Origin: Mycetocola reblochoni REB411
Lineage (GTDB): Bacteria; Actinomycetota; Actinomycetes; Actinomycetales; Microbacteriaceae
DNA length: 64,000 bases
Assembly: GCF_900163835.1 (NCBI RefSeq)
Contig: NZ_FUKR01000056.1
Location: 1 to 64,000, forward strand
Reading direction: 5' to 3'
Part shown: piece after piece, positions 10,978 to 19,414 of the stretch
How the letters are laid out: each line of letters starts with the position of its first letter
Position numbering within the stretch: position 1 is the first letter of the stretch
Translations under genes and position numbers: made by a program
The notes under the pieces: generated by a model
The model's input: the letters and a program-made list of their open reading frames with translations, nothing else
What the model was told of the DNA's origin: nothing
Database searches by the model: none

Positions 10978-12105
10978 GTGACCTCGCCGCTTCTGGCCGA
11001 GCACACCACTCTTCGGGTCGGCGGGCCGGCCGACGAGATCGTCACGGCGGCGACGGAGGAATCGCTCGTCGCCGCTGTCGCCGCCGTCTGGGACAGGGGG
11101 GAGGACCCCCTGGTCGTCGGCGGGGGATCGAACCTGCTCGTCGGTGACGACGGCTACGACGGCACCGTCGTCCTGGTCAGGACGACGGGGATTCGGCGTC
11201 TGGACTCCGACGAGGGCCGCGTGCGGCTGCGCGTGCAGGCGGGCGAGAACTGGGATGCGCTCGTCGCGGCGACCGTGGAGTCCGGCTGGTCCGGCATCGA
11301 GGCGCTGTCGGGAATCCCCGGCTCGGTGGGGGCGGCGCCCATCCAGAACATCGGCGCCTACGGACAGGACGTCGCGGGCGTCCTCGTCGGTGTCACCGTC
11401 CTCGACCGCGAGAGCGGCGACCGGGTCCACCTGGACGCCGCCGAGCTGGCGCTCGGCTACCGGACCTCCGTGCTCAAACGGCACGGTGGACTGCCGCCGG
11501 TGAGGGACGCCGTCGTGCTCAGCGTCGACATCGAGCTGGTCGAGTCGGGGGGCCGTTCGCAGCCGGTGGCCTACGAGCAACTCGCGCGTGCGCTCGGCGT
11601 CGAGCTGGGCGCGGTCGTCGCGCCGGCCGAGGTGCGCTCGGCCGTGCTTGCGCTCCGCGCGAGCAAGGGAATGGTGCTCGATGCCGCCGACCCCGACACC
11701 CGCAGCGCGGGGAGCTTCTTCACCAACCCGACCGTGCCGGCGGCCGTCGCTGCCGTCCTCCCCGCCTCCGCTCCGCGGTGGCCCGTCGAGGACGGCACGG
11801 CGGCGGACACGGTGATCCCGCTGGACCGGTTCGACGGCTCGGTCCCGGCGCCGTCGGGGCACGGAGCCGCGCGGGTGAAGCTCAGCGCGGCATGGCTCAT
11901 CGAGAACGCCGGGATCCCCCGCGGCTTCGCACTGCCGCGCTCGCGGGCCGCGATATCGAGCAAGCACACCCTCGCGCTCACCAACCACGACGGTGCAACC
12001 GCCGCCGAGGTCGCTGAGCTGGCCCGCTTCGTCGTGCTGCGCGTGCGCGCCGAGTTCGGCGTCGACCTGGTACCCGAGCCGGTGACGCTCGGCGTCGAGA
12101 TCTAG
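10978..12105 (+). CDS. murB: UDP-N-acetylmuramate dehydrogenase
   Basis: FAD-dependent reductase that converts UDP-GlcNAc-enolpyruvate to UDP-MurNAc with NADPH in peptidoglycan synthesis; cytosolic, 375 residues. The FAD-binding half shows HTTLRVGGPAD near the N-terminus, VVGGGSNLLVGDDGYDG, and SGIEALSGIPGSVGAAPIQNIGAYGQ. The C-terminal domain has the conserved proton-donor segment RSAGSFFTNP and KLSAAWLIENAG. The GTG start lies 3 nt after the previous stop. It ends tail-to-tail with hmp; the two stop codons overlap in a CTAG. Confidence 0.96.
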   Translation: MTSPLLAEHTTLRVGGPADEIVTAATEESLVAAVAAVWDRGEDPLVVGGGSNLLVGDDGYDGTVVLVRTTGIRRLDSDEGRVRLRVQAGENWDALVAATVESGWSGIEALSGIPGSVGAAPIQNIGAYGQDVAGVLVGVTVLDRESGDRVHLDAAELALGYRTSVLKRHGGLPPVRDAVVLSVDIELVESGGRSQPVAYEQLARALGVELGAVVAPAEVRSAVLALRASKGMVLDAADPDTRSAGSFFTNPTVPAAVAAVLPASAPRWPVEDGTAADTVIPLDRFDGSVPAPSGHGAARVKLSAAWLIENAGIPRGFALPRSRAAISSKHTLALTNHDGATAAEVAELARFVVLRVRAEFGVDLVPEPVTLGVEI

Positions 12106-13391
12106 GGCTTCCCGTCGCCCGTCGATGACGCCTCCCCTGCGTGGCGTCCGTGGCGCGAGCGGGACCGGCGCGTGCCGGGGGCGGTCGGGTCGCGGAGCGG
12201 GTCCGGCTCCGGGCCGAAGACGGCGGTGCGGATCAGCCCGGGGTCCACGCCGGCGTCGATGAGCTGTGCCCGTACCGAGGTCATGAACGGGATGGGGCCG
12301 CAGACGACGACGACAGCCCCGTCGGGCACGTCGGTCGCGGAGACGCGCAGGTGCCGATCCTCCTGCGCGCGCCCGTCGGTGAACCAGAGGACGGCGTCGG
12401 CGCCGGGCAGCCGCGCGAGGAGCTCGTCCAGCTCGCCCCTGTGTGCCAGGCGCTCCGGCGTCCGGTCGCTGTGCAGCACACGGATCGTCCTCGCGTCCCC
12501 GGTGTCGGCGAGGTAGTGCAGGATCCCGAGGAACGGCGTGATCCCCGCGCCCGCGCTGATCATGACCAGGGGCACACCCTCGTCGGGCAGGCCGACGGCG
12601 CCGAAGGGCAGGGAGGTCCTGATGGTGTCGCCCTCGTGGACCGTGTCGACGATCGCGTTCGACACCTCGCCGGGCAGGTAGGCGGCGTGGGAGCCGCGGG
12701 TCGGCTCGATGCGCCTGACGGTGATCCGCCAGCGCCCGTCCATGCCCGGCGACGACGACAGACTGTACTGCCGGATCTGCTCCGCGCCGTCCGGGAGTCG
12801 CATCTGCACCGAGATGAACTGTCCGGGGAGGAAGGACGGCAGCGGGGGCTGCCCCTCGGGCGCGGCCAGGACCAGTGATACGGTCCCCTCCGCGGCCTGC
12901 TGCCGGTCGATGACGAGCCGGTCGCCCCACACCTCGCCGTCGCCGACGTGGGCGTGACGGTACAGCGCGCTCTCCGCCGCGACCAGCTCGTCGGCCATCA
13001 GCCAGTACACCTCGTTCCAGGCCGCGCCGACGTCGGCCGTCACCGCGTCGCCGAGGACGGCGGCGATCGCGGCGAAGAGGTGCTCGTGCACGACCGGGTA
13101 CTGGTCCTCGACGATGCCGAGGGAGGCGTGCTTGTTGCTGATCCTGGCCATGAGCTCGGCCACGGGCGGAGCGCCCGGCGTCGTGAGGTGCCGGGCGAAG
13201 GCGACAACCGCACCCGCGAGCGCGCGCTGCTGGTCGCCGCGGGCCTGGTTGCCCCTGTTGAACAGGTCGGACTCGAGCGCGGGGTGGGCGGAGAACAGCC
13301 GGCGGTAGAAGTCCGCGCTGATCTGCTCCATGTGCTCCGAGACGAGGGGGAGCGTGGCCGCGATCAGCGTCGCGGATCGTGGGGTGAGCAT
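12102..13391 (-). CDS. hmp: Flavohemoprotein (nitric oxide dioxygenase)
   Basis: Oxidises NO to nitrate using O2 and NAD(P)H. Globin domain (about 1-140) has the distal-side segment FNRGNQARGDQQRAL and the proximal haem His in NKHASLGI. The reductase part carries the FAD motif RQYSLS and the nucleotide motif GAGITPFLGIL. The product is 429 residues, about 30 longer than the E. coli enzyme because of a basic, disordered C-terminal tail (RRSRSRHGRH). The ATG is followed directly by LTPRSATLI, matching the family start. No nsrR-like gene lies beside it. Confidence 0.93.
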   Translation of the reverse strand: MLTPRSATLIAATLPLVSEHMEQISADFYRRLFSAHPALESDLFNRGNQARGDQQRALAGAVVAFARHLTTPGAPPVAELMARISNKHASLGIVEDQYPVVHEHLFAAIAAVLGDAVTADVGAAWNEVYWLMADELVAAESALYRHAHVGDGEVWGDRLVIDRQQAAEGTVSLVLAAPEGQPPLPSFLPGQFISVQMRLPDGAEQIRQYSLSSSPGMDGRWRITVRRIEPTRGSHAAYLPGEVSNAIVDTVHEGDTIRTSLPFGAVGLPDEGVPLVMISAGAGITPFLGILHYLADTGDARTIRVLHSDRTPERLAHRGELDELLARLPGADAVLWFTDGRAQEDRHLRVSATDVPDGAVVVVCGPIPFMTSVRAQLIDAGVDPGLIRTAVFGPEPDPLRDPTAPGTRRSRSRHGRHAGEASSTGDGKP

Positions 13392-13550
13392 GGGTGTCCT
13401 TCCGTCGATGACCGCGCGGTCCGGGCGCCGACGGTCCGTCGCCCGATCGCGCTGCGGCCCGGCGACGGCCGGGACGGGGGAGCGCCGGGGGCGCGGGGCC
13501 GGCGTGTGCTCGCGGGCGGGCCGATGTGGCCGCACCCAGCCTGGAACACC

Positions 13551-13582
13551 GCGAGCCCTCCGCGCCGGGACGGAGGGCTCGC
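13551..13582 (-). terminator. Terminator of the aminotransferase gene
   Basis: Perfect 12-bp stem (13551-13562 with 13571-13582) and 8-nt loop, about 58 nt downstream of the aspC stop. It also isolates hmp, whose start is at 13391. Confidence 0.7.
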
Positions 13583-13639
13583 CTGGGGACAACCGGTGAC
13601 CCGCCCCGTTCGGGTCGGTGGGGCCGGAGGGGCGGCCGG

Positions 13640-14857
13640 TCAGCCGAAGAGGCGCTGGAGGCGCTGGATCCCCTCGAGCAGCGGCTCGTCGCCGAGGGCG
13701 TAGCTGAGTCGGAGGTAGCCGGAGGGGCCGAAGGCCTCGCCGGGGACGGCGGCGACCTCGGCCTGGTCGAGGACGAGATCGGCGAGCTCGAGCGAGGTGT
13801 GCGCGGTTGTGCCGTTCCAGTCGCGGCCGAGCAGCCCGCTGACGTCGGGGTAGACGTAGAACGCACCCTCGGGGACGGGCGTGACGACGCCGGGGATGCG
13901 GTTCAGCTCCTCGACGATGAGCCGTCGCCGGCGGTCGAAGGCGCGGCGCATCTGCTCGACGGCGTCCTGCGGGCCGGTCAGGGCGGCGATCGCGGCGCGC
14001 TGCGCGACGTTGTTGACGTTCGAGCTCAGATGGGATTGCAGGTTCGCGGCCGCTTTGATGGCGTCCGACGGCCCGACCATCCAGCCGACCCGCCAGCCGG
14101 TCATGGCATAGGTCTTGGCCACGCCGTTGACGAGGATGGTCTGCTCGGCCAGTTCGGGGACCGCCTGGAGGATCCCGGTCGCCGAGGTCGGGGCGGCCTC
14201 GGGGTCCTCGGTGTAGGTGAGGTTCTGGTAGATCTCGTCGCTGATGACCCAGATACCGTGGGCGAGCGCCCACTCCCCGATGGCGCGCACCTGCTCGGGG
14301 GAGTACACGGCGCCGGTGGGGTTCGACGGGGAGACGAACAGCAGCACCTTCGTCCGGTCCGTCCGTGCGGCCTCGAGCTGCTCGACGGTGACCAGGTAGC
14401 CCTGCTCGGCCCCGGCGAACACCTCGACCGGAACACCGTCGGCCAGGCGGATCGCCTCGGGGTAGGTGGTCCAGTACGGGGCGGGGAGGAGCACCTCGTC
14501 GCCCGGGTTCAGCAACACCTGGAAGGACTGGTACACCGCCTGCTTGCCGCCGTTGGTGACGATCACCTGGCCGGGGGTTGCGGCGTGGCCCGAGTCGCGC
14601 GCGGTCTTGTCGGCGATCGCCTCGCGGAGCTCGGGCAGTCCCGCGGCCGGGGTGTACCGGTGGTTCTTCGGGTCGACGACGGCGCGTTCGGCGGCCTCGA
14701 CGATGTGCGCCGGCGTGGCGAAGTCGGGCTCGCCCGCCGCGTAGCTGATCACGGGGCGGCCGGAGGCCTGCAGAGCCTTGGCCTTGGCGTCGACCTTGAG
14801 GGTCGCGGACTCGGCGATGGAGGAGATTTTCGTTGAGAGTCGGGGTGTCTGTGCCAC
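13640..14857 (-). CDS. aspC: Pyridoxal-phosphate aspartate aminotransferase (class I/II)
   Basis: Transfers the amino group between aspartate and 2-oxoglutarate; 405 residues, fold-type I. Visible are [14 protein letters not shown] (substrate/N-terminal), [15 protein letters not shown], the Asp/Tyr cofactor contact [10 protein letters not shown], and the Schiff-base Lys in [16 protein letters not shown]. The GTG start at 14857 is chosen because TATGCT lies exactly 6 nt upstream. In many actinobacteria this gene lies just upstream of tRNA-Trp-secE; here about 19.7 kb separates them. Confidence 0.92.
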   Translation of the reverse strand: MAQTPRLSTKISSIAESATLKVDAKAKALQASGRPVISYAAGEPDFATPAHIVEAAERAVVDPKNHRYTPAAGLPELREAIADKTARDSGHAATPGQVIVTNGGKQAVYQSFQVLLNPGDEVLLPAPYWTTYPEAIRLADGVPVEVFAGAEQGYLVTVEQLEAARTDRTKVLLFVSPSNPTGAVYSPEQVRAIGEWALAHGIWVISDEIYQNLTYTEDPEAAPTSATGILQAVPELAEQTILVNGVAKTYAMTGWRVGWMVGPSDAIKAAANLQSHLSSNVNNVAQRAAIAALTGPQDAVEQMRRAFDRRRRLIVEELNRIPGVVTPVPEGAFYVYPDVSGLLGRDWNGTTAHTSLELADLVLDQAEVAAVPGEAFGPSGYLRLSYALGDEPLLEGIQRLQRLFG

Positions 14858-14863
14858 GGTACG

Positions 14864-14869
14864 AGCATA
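14864..14869 (-). promoter_or_regulatory. -10 element TATGCT for aspC
   Basis: Read on the minus strand, TATGCT is followed by 6 nt and then the GTG start; no Shine-Dalgarno sequence is present. Confidence 0.6.
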
Positions 14870-14924
14870 GGCGGTGCCCGGTTCCAAGCGGGGAATCCGT
14901 CAGGATCGGTGCCGGCCGAATGTG

Positions 14925-14938
14925 TGAACGCGTGTTCA
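14925..14938. promoter_or_regulatory. Inverted repeat upstream of the orphan binding-protein gene
   Basis: TGAACGCGTGTTCA has perfect 5-bp arms around a 4-bp centre, in an AT-richer stretch about 90 bp before the start at 15028. It could be an operator; the regulator is unknown. Confidence 0.3.
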
Positions 14939-15027
14939 GGAATATGTGTTGCAGTTGTGGTGACGTCGCGTCCCCGATGGCCGCCTCCCCCGGCGTCGAC
15001 GCTCACAACGATCCCCAGGAGGCAGCC

Positions 15028-16260
15028 ATGCCACGACCATCGCACGCGCCCGCCCCGTCGCACCGGACGGGCTCTCACGCGGGAACCCCGCGCTCCCGTT
15101 CCCGTACCCGCCGCCTCGCCCCGATCGGGGCGGTCTCGCTCGGCGCCGTCCTGCTGCTCAGCGCCTGCGCCGGGCCCGAGCAGGGCGCCGCCGCGGCCGC
15201 GCCCGAGCTCGGGCCGGTCCCCGACGCGGCCACCGCGCTGGCGGACGAGTCCGCTGAGCTCGCCGAGCTGTACGAGAAGGCCGTCGCCGAGGGAGGGACG
15301 CTCACCGTCTGGGCAGGGGGAGACGCGCCCAACCAGCAGGACGCGCTCGTCGACGCCTTCGAGAAGCGCTTCCCCGGCGTCGACCTCGACCTGACCGTCG
15401 ACCTGTCGAAGGTCCACGACGAGCGGATCAACGAGCAGCTCGCCGAGGGCAGGGTCGAACCGGACGTGGCCATGCTCCAGACCACCTTCGACTTCGACGA
15501 CTGGAAGGAACGCGGCGAGCTGCGCGAGTTCACCCCACTCGGTGCCGAGCACCAGCTGCCGGGGTACGCCGACGAGGACGGCGCCTACCTCACGGCGATG
15601 ATGCTCGGCTTCCTGCCCAGCTACGCGCAGGACGAGGTCGAGACCATGCCGACCGGCTACGGGGACTTCCTCGACGAGCAGTACGACGGCCGCCTCGCTC
15701 TGACCCCTCCCCACGACGACGACGCGGTGCTGTACGTCTACGACAGGATCCGGGAGACGTACGGCGACGGCTTCCTCGCCGAGCTGAGGGACCAGCACCC
15801 GGAGTGGGTGAGGGGCACGGCCGCGCCCGCCGCCATGGTCGGCGCCGAGGGACAGAAGGCGATCGGCAACCTGACGGCCTACGCCACGGCCGAGGGCGAC
15901 CCGTCCACCGCGTTCATCCCCGCTGAGGACCCGTTCCTCGTGTGGACACAGCGCGCCGCCGTCTTCGACAAGGCCGACAACCCCGCGGCGGGGGAGCTGT
16001 TCCTGGCCTACGTGGCCAGCGCGGAGTTCCAGTCGGTCCAGCCCGGGTGGCGGACGAGGGACGACCTCGCCGAGCCCGCGGGGCTGAAGCCGCTGTCAGA
16101 GTACCCCAACACGGATCCGGCCGACTTCGTCGAGTGGATGGCCGACCGCGACCACGTCGCCGAGGTCCGTGCCGAGATGGAGGAGGTCTTCGGGCCGGTG
16201 ACCGGTGAGTCCCCGCTGACGGACCCGCGCCTGCTGCGGATCCTCGGCATCGGCTCCTGA
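15028..16260 (+). CDS. Extracellular solute-binding lipoprotein, family 1-like (orphan)
   Basis: 410-residue secreted lipoprotein: Arg-rich N-terminus, hydrophobic core and lipobox LLLSAC with Cys about 47. The mature part begins with GGTLTVWAGGDAPNQQDALV, then KRFPGVDLDLTVDLS and EPDVAMLQTTFDF, the pattern of periplasmic binding proteins related to iron(III)/polyamine/sugar type 1 receptors. No permease or ATPase gene is adjacent, so the transported ligand and partner transporter are unknown. Start fixed by AGGAGG 5 nt before the ATG. Convergence with other iron genes nearby makes an iron role possible but unproven. Confidence 0.8.
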   Translation: MPRPSHAPAPSHRTGSHAGTPRSRSRTRRLAPIGAVSLGAVLLLSACAGPEQGAAAAAPELGPVPDAATALADESAELAELYEKAVAEGGTLTVWAGGDAPNQQDALVDAFEKRFPGVDLDLTVDLSKVHDERINEQLAEGRVEPDVAMLQTTFDFDDWKERGELREFTPLGAEHQLPGYADEDGAYLTAMMLGFLPSYAQDEVETMPTGYGDFLDEQYDGRLALTPPHDDDAVLYVYDRIRETYGDGFLAELRDQHPEWVRGTAAPAAMVGAEGQKAIGNLTAYATAEGDPSTAFIPAEDPFLVWTQRAAVFDKADNPAAGELFLAYVASAEFQSVQPGWRTRDDLAEPAGLKPLSEYPNTDPADFVEWMADRDHVAEVRAEMEEVFGPVTGESPLTDPRLLRILGIGS

Positions 16261-16421
16261 CCGGTGGCGCCCGTGGCCGGGCCGGGACGCACTCGCGCGT
16301 TCCGGCGCGGCCACGTCCGCGACGGCGGCCGCGCTGACGCCTCGAACGCACCCCTTCTCTTCCGTCGGCGACGCCGATACGCTGCCAGGACATCGCTGGA
16401 GATCACGGGATCGGGGACACC

Positions 16422-16676
16422 ATGACACTCAGAAGAACGCTGGTCGGGGGACTGGCGACCGTGGGACTCGCCGCGGGACTGCTCGTATCGGCGGCGCCGG
16501 CCCAGGCCGCGGCATGGGGCGGTAACTTCTCGTCCCGGATCGCGTGCGTGGCTGGGACCCCCGCCAAGGTGGCCTATTACGCGTCGTACGGCTACAAACC
16601 GCGTGTGGCGACGTACTGCGAGTACCACAAGATCGGCAACGACGCCCCCTTCTGGTACACCGAGATCAGGTACTAG
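16422..16676 (+). CDS. Small secreted protein of unknown function
   Basis: 84 residues: a Sec signal peptide (MTLRR, hydrophobic core, cleavage near AQA-AA about residue 30) followed by a mature chain of roughly 54 residues. The mature part is rich in Tyr and Lys, has two cysteines that could form one disulfide, and ends EIRY. I do not recognise the family; a small bacteriocin-like or inhibitor-type secreted protein is possible. It has a terminator hairpin directly after it and a TACGCT -10 candidate at 16378-16383, so it is probably a monocistronic gene. Confidence 0.65.
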   Translation: MTLRRTLVGGLATVGLAAGLLVSAAPAQAAAWGGNFSSRIACVAGTPAKVAYYASYGYKPRVATYCEYHKIGNDAPFWYTEIRY

Positions 16677-16691
16677 CTCACCGGAACATCC

Positions 16692-16726
16692 ACGTGCGCC
16701 GCCGGGAGGGACGGGGCGGCGCACGT
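16692..16726 (+). terminator. Hairpin terminator after the small secreted-protein gene
   Basis: Perfect 12-bp stem (16692-16703 with 16715-16726) around an 11-nt loop, starting 16 nt after the stop codon. Confidence 0.65.
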
Positions 16727-16805
16727 CGACGCGCGGGGTACGGGGTGCTCGCCCGCCCGGGGTCTTCCGTGCGACTGGGGGGGACGGGATGACGCGGGGC
16801 GACGA

Positions 16806-16821
16806 GGAAGGGTAGCCTTCC
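16806..16821 (+). promoter_or_regulatory. DtxR/IdeR-like iron box overlapping a -10 element
   Basis: GGAAGGGTAGCCTTCC has perfect 6-bp arms around GTAG and resembles the core AGGnTAGnCT of actinobacterial iron boxes. It contains TAGCCT (16813-16818), a plausible -10. It lies 45 bp before the start codon of the siderophore-binding lipoprotein gene. Confidence 0.5.
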
Positions 16822-16865
16822 CTGGACGTCCCCGTGTTCACCCTCGCCCGCCAGGAAAGGCAGCC

Positions 16866-17900
16866 ATGCGTCAGACTCCCCGTCGCACCATCGACCCCGT
16901 TCCCGCTCGACGCCCGCTCCGCACCGTCAGCCTCGCCGTCGTCGGTGCCGTGTCCGCTCTCGCGCTCGCCGCCTGCTCCGGCTCGCCCGCCGCGGAGGAG
17001 ACCACGGGCACGTCGGCCGAGGGCTTCCCCGTCACCGTCGACTCGGCCTTCGGCGAGGTCACGATCCCGGACCGTCCCGAGCGCGTCGTCGCGCTGGGCT
17101 GGGGCGACGCGGAGGCCGCTCTGGCGCTCGGCGTGCAGCCGGTCGGCGCGTCCGACTGGCTCGCCTTCGGCGGCGAGGGCGTGGGGCCGTGGGCCGAGGA
17201 CCTCTACGACACCGCGCCGGAGATCATCGGCACGCTCGAGCCCTCCTACGAGGAGATCCTCGCGCTCGACCCCGACGTGATCCTCGACGTCAAGAGCAGC
17301 GGCGACGAGCAGCGCTACGAGCGGCTGAGCGAGATCGCCCCCACGGTCGGCATCCTCGAGGGGGGTCAGAACTACCTGACCTCGACCGAGGACCAGCTCA
17401 CCGTCATCGCCGAGGCGCTCGGTGCCGCACCCGCGGGCGAGGAGCTCCTGGCCCAGCTCGACGCCTCCTTCGAGGCGCAGCGTGCCGCGCACCCCGAGTT
17501 CGACGGGGCGACCGCGACCGCCGCGGTCTACACCTCCGAGGGGTGGAGCGCGTACGTCGAGGGGGACGCGCGCGTGGAGTTCCTCGAGCGGCTCGGCTTC
17601 GAGCAGAACCCCGAGATCGCGGGGATGGACGCGGACGGCGGCTTCTTCGTGCCGATCTCGTCCGAGGACCTCAGCGCGCTCGACGCCGACCTGATCGTCA
17701 CCTTCCTCATCGGCACGGACGAGGACGAGGTCACCTCGCAGAAGCTCTACACCGATCTGCCCGCGGTGAAGGACGGGCGGGCCCTGATCATGTCCGATCA
17801 GACGCAGGCGAACGCGTTCTCGACCGGGTCCGTGCTCTCCACCGAGTACGCGATCGAGACCGTGGTCCCGCAGCTGAGCGAGGCGCTCGACGGGAAGTGA
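16866..17900 (+). CDS. Iron-siderophore ABC transporter substrate-binding lipoprotein
   Basis: 344 residues; lipobox LALAAC with Cys about 37. The mature protein has the FecB/FhuD-type (class III) organisation: FGEVTIPDRPERVVALGWGD, then EPSYEEILALDPDVILDVKS, a long connecting helix, and a second lobe ending in VPQLSEALDG. It would capture ferric siderophore at the cell surface. No permease or ATPase follows; it may feed the FecCDE-type transporter at 30-33 kb. The iron box upstream supports iron-dependent repression. Start: ATG after GGAAAGGCAGCC. Confidence 0.88.
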   Translation: MRQTPRRTIDPVPARRPLRTVSLAVVGAVSALALAACSGSPAAEETTGTSAEGFPVTVDSAFGEVTIPDRPERVVALGWGDAEAALALGVQPVGASDWLAFGGEGVGPWAEDLYDTAPEIIGTLEPSYEEILALDPDVILDVKSSGDEQRYERLSEIAPTVGILEGGQNYLTSTEDQLTVIAEALGAAPAGEELLAQLDASFEAQRAAHPEFDGATATAAVYTSEGWSAYVEGDARVEFLERLGFEQNPEIAGMDADGGFFVPISSEDLSALDADLIVTFLIGTDEDEVTSQKLYTDLPAVKDGRALIMSDQTQANAFSTGSVLSTEYAIETVVPQLSEALDGK

Positions 17901-17910
17901 CCTCCCGGCC

Positions 17911-17954
17911 GACGACGACGCCCCCGCGAGCAGGCTCGCGGGGGCGTCGTCGTC
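17911..17954. terminator. Bidirectional terminator between convergent genes
   Basis: Perfect 21-bp stem (17911-17931 with 17934-17954) and a 2-nt loop, placed between the stop codons of the siderophore-binding protein gene and copC. One of the strongest hairpins in the window. Confidence 0.85.
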
Positions 17955-17960
17955 GGAGGG

Positions 17961-18605
17961 TCAGGCGCCGTCGTTCCCCGTGGAGTCGTCCTGCGCGGTC
18001 GGAGGCGTCCGACGCCGGAGCACCGCGAAGAGGATCGCCGCGACGGCCGCGAGGGCGATGCCGCCGAGGACGAAGGGCATCGGTCCGGCACCGGAGGCGT
18101 CGTCGACTGCGGCCGGTGCGCTCTCGGTCGCGCTGGGCGTCGCCGACGGCTCATCGGTGGCCGTCGCGCTCGGCTCGGCCGCACTGCTCGGCGTGGCGCT
18201 TGCCGTTGCCGCCGCCTCGACGCTGAACGGGATGACGCCCTCGATCGGGTGGCCGTCGGAGGAGACGACCCTCCAGCGGATCTCGGCGTCCCCGGGGGCC
18301 ATCTCGTCGTCGACGGGGACGCTGACGGTGTCGCCGTCGATCTCGGGCTCGCCGATGGCCCTGTCGACGCCCTCGGAGTCGGCCACGATCAGGGTGGCGC
18401 CGGTGTCGAGCAGTTCGGCGGAAAAGACGGCGCTGACCTCGGTGGGGGCGGCATCGAGGACCTCGCCCTCGGACGGGGCGCTGCCGATCAGCTGGTCGTG
18501 CGCCTGGGCGGGCGCGGCGAGGCCGAGCGCGAGCAGTGCGCCCGCGGCGACGGCGGTGACGGTCGCCGCCGCGCGACGCGCGGGGCGGAGGGGTGTGGTG
18601 TGCAC
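17961..18605 (-). CDS. copC: CopC-domain copper-binding protein with C-terminal membrane anchor
   Basis: 214 residues. Signal peptide ends AAPAQA, leaving a mature protein that starts HDQLIGSAPSEGE; in CopC proteins the N-terminal His and a later Asp/His pair (here SSDGHPIEG) bind Cu(II). The CopC beta-sandwich spans about 37-130, followed by a Ser/Ala/Thr-rich linker (about 132-170), one transmembrane helix and a charged tail. The GTG start at 18605 has AAGGAGC upstream. It lies 64 bp downstream of a membrane-protein gene on the same strand, probably one operon for copper handling. Confidence 0.85.
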   Translation of the reverse strand: MHTTPLRPARRAAATVTAVAAGALLALGLAAPAQAHDQLIGSAPSEGEVLDAAPTEVSAVFSAELLDTGATLIVADSEGVDRAIGEPEIDGDTVSVPVDDEMAPGDAEIRWRVVSSDGHPIEGVIPFSVEAAATASATPSSAAEPSATATDEPSATPSATESAPAAVDDASGAGPMPFVLGGIALAAVAAILFAVLRRRTPPTAQDDSTGNDGA

Positions 18606-18669
18606 GGGTGTGCTCCTTGGTGATGAAGTGGGGCGGCGGTGCGCCGCGGGATGTCGGGTCGTCTGGCGC

Positions 18670-19326
18670 TCAGGCCGGCACCGGGAGGGGCCGGGCGCCG
18701 GGCGCGTTCGCCGTCCGCGGCGGCGCGCGGGAGCCACGGGGTCCGCGTCGGGGGGAGGGCACGGCGGCGGAGCGCCCGGAGACGGCGGTCGCTGCGGAGC
18801 GCCGTGCCGTCACGACGGTGCCGCGGAACAGCGCTGCGATCCGGCGGAGTCCGCCGCTTCGCCCGAGCGCCGTGGCGGCCGCAGCCGCGGCCCCGAGCAT
18901 CAGCACCGTGAGCACGGCGGCGGAGAGGTGCAGCGCGACCATCGACGCGCACGCAGCCGCGGGTGGCGCGGCCACGGTGCTCAGCGCAGGGACCAGATCC
19001 ACGCCGCTCCCGCTCCCGTGTCCGGCGTGCGCCGTCGTGGCGGAGCCGACGGACCCCGGCACCGTCGCCGTGCCGACGGAGCCGAGCAGGAAAAGCTGGT
19101 GGAAGAGCAGCTGGGACACCGACACCGCGGCGATCCGCCGCGGCCAGGACCACCGCCGTCCGGCCAGCGGCACGCAGGCGGCCGAGGCCAGGACGAGCGG
19201 AACGAGGACGCCGAGCGGGTGCGGGGGTTCCCCTCCGGCGAGGACGTGCGCCGCGAGCGCGACGTAGCAGGCGACGGCAGCCGTCAGGACGCCGCGGAGC
19301 GCGCGCGAACGACGGGAGTGGGCCAT
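18670..19326 (-). CDS. Multi-pass membrane protein of unknown function beside copC
   Basis: 218 residues from the ATG at 19326. At least four hydrophobic segments are visible, including VLTAAVACYVALAAHVLAGG, LGVLVPLVLASAACVPLAG and VALHLSAAVLTVLMLGAAAA. His residues occur in ALAAHVLAGG, QLLFHQLFLL and TTAHAGHGSG, which could be metal ligands. The C-terminal third is an Arg/Ala/Pro-rich tail. I do not recognise the family with certainty; position just upstream of copC points to copper uptake or insertion. Confidence 0.6.
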   Translation of the reverse strand: MAHSRRSRALRGVLTAAVACYVALAAHVLAGGEPPHPLGVLVPLVLASAACVPLAGRRWSWPRRIAAVSVSQLLFHQLFLLGSVGTATVPGSVGSATTAHAGHGSGSGVDLVPALSTVAAPPAAACASMVALHLSAAVLTVLMLGAAAAAATALGRSGGLRRIAALFRGTVVTARRSAATAVSGRSAAVPSPRRGPRGSRAPPRTANAPGARPLPVPA

Positions 19327-19401
19327 GCCTGCCAGTCTCTCAGACCCGTCGCCGCGTCGCCTGGACCCCGCGGCGACCGTGACGCCGTCCGCGCGGGTCG
19401 C

Positions 19402-19407
19402 TACCGT
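19402..19407 (+). promoter_or_regulatory. -10 element TACCGT for a leaderless transcript
   Basis: TACCGT ends 7 nt before the ATG at 19415, which has no Shine-Dalgarno sequence. Confidence 0.5.
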
Positions 19408-19414
19408 TGTCAGC

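Noticed and set aside
10357-13866. Very long open frame on the minus strand across MaoC, murB and hmp
   Set aside because: It is Arg/Pro/Ala-rich, lacks any domain, and lies opposite or out of frame with clearly recognisable genes; such frames are a by-product of very high GC.
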